Shown in pieces: positions 4,626 to 5,172 of a DNA stretch of 5,172 nt (positions are counted from its first letter, which is position 1; each line of letters begins with the position of its first letter). Below the pieces are notes generated by a model, which worked only from the letters and a program-made list of their open reading frames with translations, was not told where the DNA came from and made no database searches. The stretch comes from Ilumatobacter sp. (GTDB lineage: Bacteria; Actinomycetota; Acidimicrobiia; Acidimicrobiales; Ilumatobacteraceae): the NCBI GenBank assembly GCA_029263275.1, contig JAJCXU010000509.1, positions 1 through 5,172 of the forward strand, in the 5' to 3' direction. The translations under genes and the position numbers were made by a program.

Positions 4626-5172
4626 ATGACCACGCTCATCACTCCACCGGCCACATCCTCGATTGATCAGACCACCTCCTCACCGGCCTGGTTCGGTGCG
4701 CTCCAGCGCGGGTCGGTGATTGCCTCCACCGTCTCGATGGGTTTGGCCGCCGGGTTCTTCTTCACGTACCAGATTTCGGTCATCAGGGGTCTGGCGATCG
4801 TCGACGACCGGTCCTACATCGAGAGCTTTCAGGCGATCAACGCGACGATTCGCAATGGATGGTTCGGCGTCGTCTTCTTCGGTTCGATCCCCCTGCTGTG
4901 CGCGACGCTGGCCGTGCACTGGAGCAGCGGTCGGTTGAGCCGAGCGCTCACCGCCACCGCCCTGGTGCTCTACGCGGCGACCTTCGCCATCACGGCAGCT
5001 GGCAGCGTGCCGCTCAACAACGAACTGGGCGCGGTGACCGGACGCACCCCCGAGGTGCTGGCGGCGGCCCGAGCTGACTTCGAGGACTCCTGGAACACAT
5101 TGAACCTCGTCCGAACGCTCACGTGTCTGGGTGCGCTCGTTGCGATCGCCCTCGTCGGCAGACTGCGCGCCG
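4626..5172 (+). CDS. DUF1772 (anthrone oxygenase-like) four-helix membrane protein, 3' end missing
   Basis: The frame is open from ATG 4626 to the window edge: 182 residues with no stop. After a polar N-terminus (1-20), hydrophobic segments lie at about 30-52, 79-98, 106-127 and 161-178, matching the four-helix DUF1772 plan. Family features are AAGFFFTYQISVIRGL in TM1, FQAINATIRNGWF before TM2, GSVPLNNEL (126-134) after TM3, and the SWNTLNLVRT segment (155-164) with Trp156, Asn160 and Arg163 before TM4. The last visible residues lie just after TM4, so only a short tail should be missing. The family includes fungal anthrone oxygenases; most bacterial members have no known function and often sit beside regulators or efflux genes. 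Here a strong promoter and the divergent TetR gene suggest an inducible response to a small, perhaps aromatic or toxic compound. This role is inferred. Confidence 0.88.
   Translation, partial: MTTLITPPATSSIDQTTSSPAWFGALQRGSVIASTVSMGLAAGFFFTYQISVIRGLAIVDDRSYIESFQAINATIRNGWFGVVFFGSIPLLCATLAVHWSSGRLSRALTATALVLYAATFAITAAGSVPLNNELGAVTGRTPEVLAAARADFEDSWNTLNLVRTLTCLGALVAIALVGRLRA

Noticed and set aside
1..5172. tRNA or rRNA genes, CRISPR arrays, insertion sequences or attachment sites
   Set aside because: No repeat array, terminal inverted repeats with a transposase, or structural RNA pattern was seen on either strand; genes fill almost the whole window and all gaps are short.

Overview
The window looks like chromosomal DNA from a high-GC actinobacterium. 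The evidence is strong G/C bias at third codon positions, starts that look leaderless (a -10-like hexamer 6-7 bases before the start codon and no Shine-Dalgarno), a Gram-positive/actinobacterial LexA box, and a PspC-domain protein. The combination would suit an Acidimicrobiia/Ilumatobacter-like lineage, but that placement is an inference from general appearance and no marker gene is present. No RNA genes, insertion sequences or CRISPR arrays were seen.

Layout. Bases 2-1813 (+) are the 3' part of a membrane-anchored c-di-GMP enzyme: periplasmic sensor remnant, TM helix, HAMP, GGDEF and EAL, with both catalytic domains apparently intact. Bases 1814-1937 are a gap holding a 52-bp nested palindrome and then a promoter with a LexA-type box that covers the next start codon. 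Bases 1938-2564 (+) encode an AlkB-family Fe(II)/2-oxoglutarate dioxygenase. After 15 bases comes a second, unrelated Fe(II)/2-oxoglutarate enzyme of the PhyH family (2580-3449, +). A small PspC-domain membrane protein (3468-3818, -) converges on it. Upstream of pspC lies a perfect hairpin (3873-3898) that probably ends a TetR-family regulator gene (3920-4549, -). Diverging from tetR is a DUF1772 (anthrone oxygenase-like) four-helix membrane protein that starts at 4626 (+) and runs off the window.

How the parts may work together. The left half holds a signalling enzyme followed by a candidate DNA-damage-inducible repair unit (LexA box, AlkB, PhyH). The right half is a compact regulator/target pair. 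In the tetR/DUF1772 intergenic region two overlapping, opposite promoters can be drawn, and each spacer contains one GTAC-N6-GTAC element. This suggests that the TetR protein represses both its own gene and the DUF1772 gene. The two most interesting items are the SOS-type box on the alkB start and this symmetrical operator/promoter arrangement.
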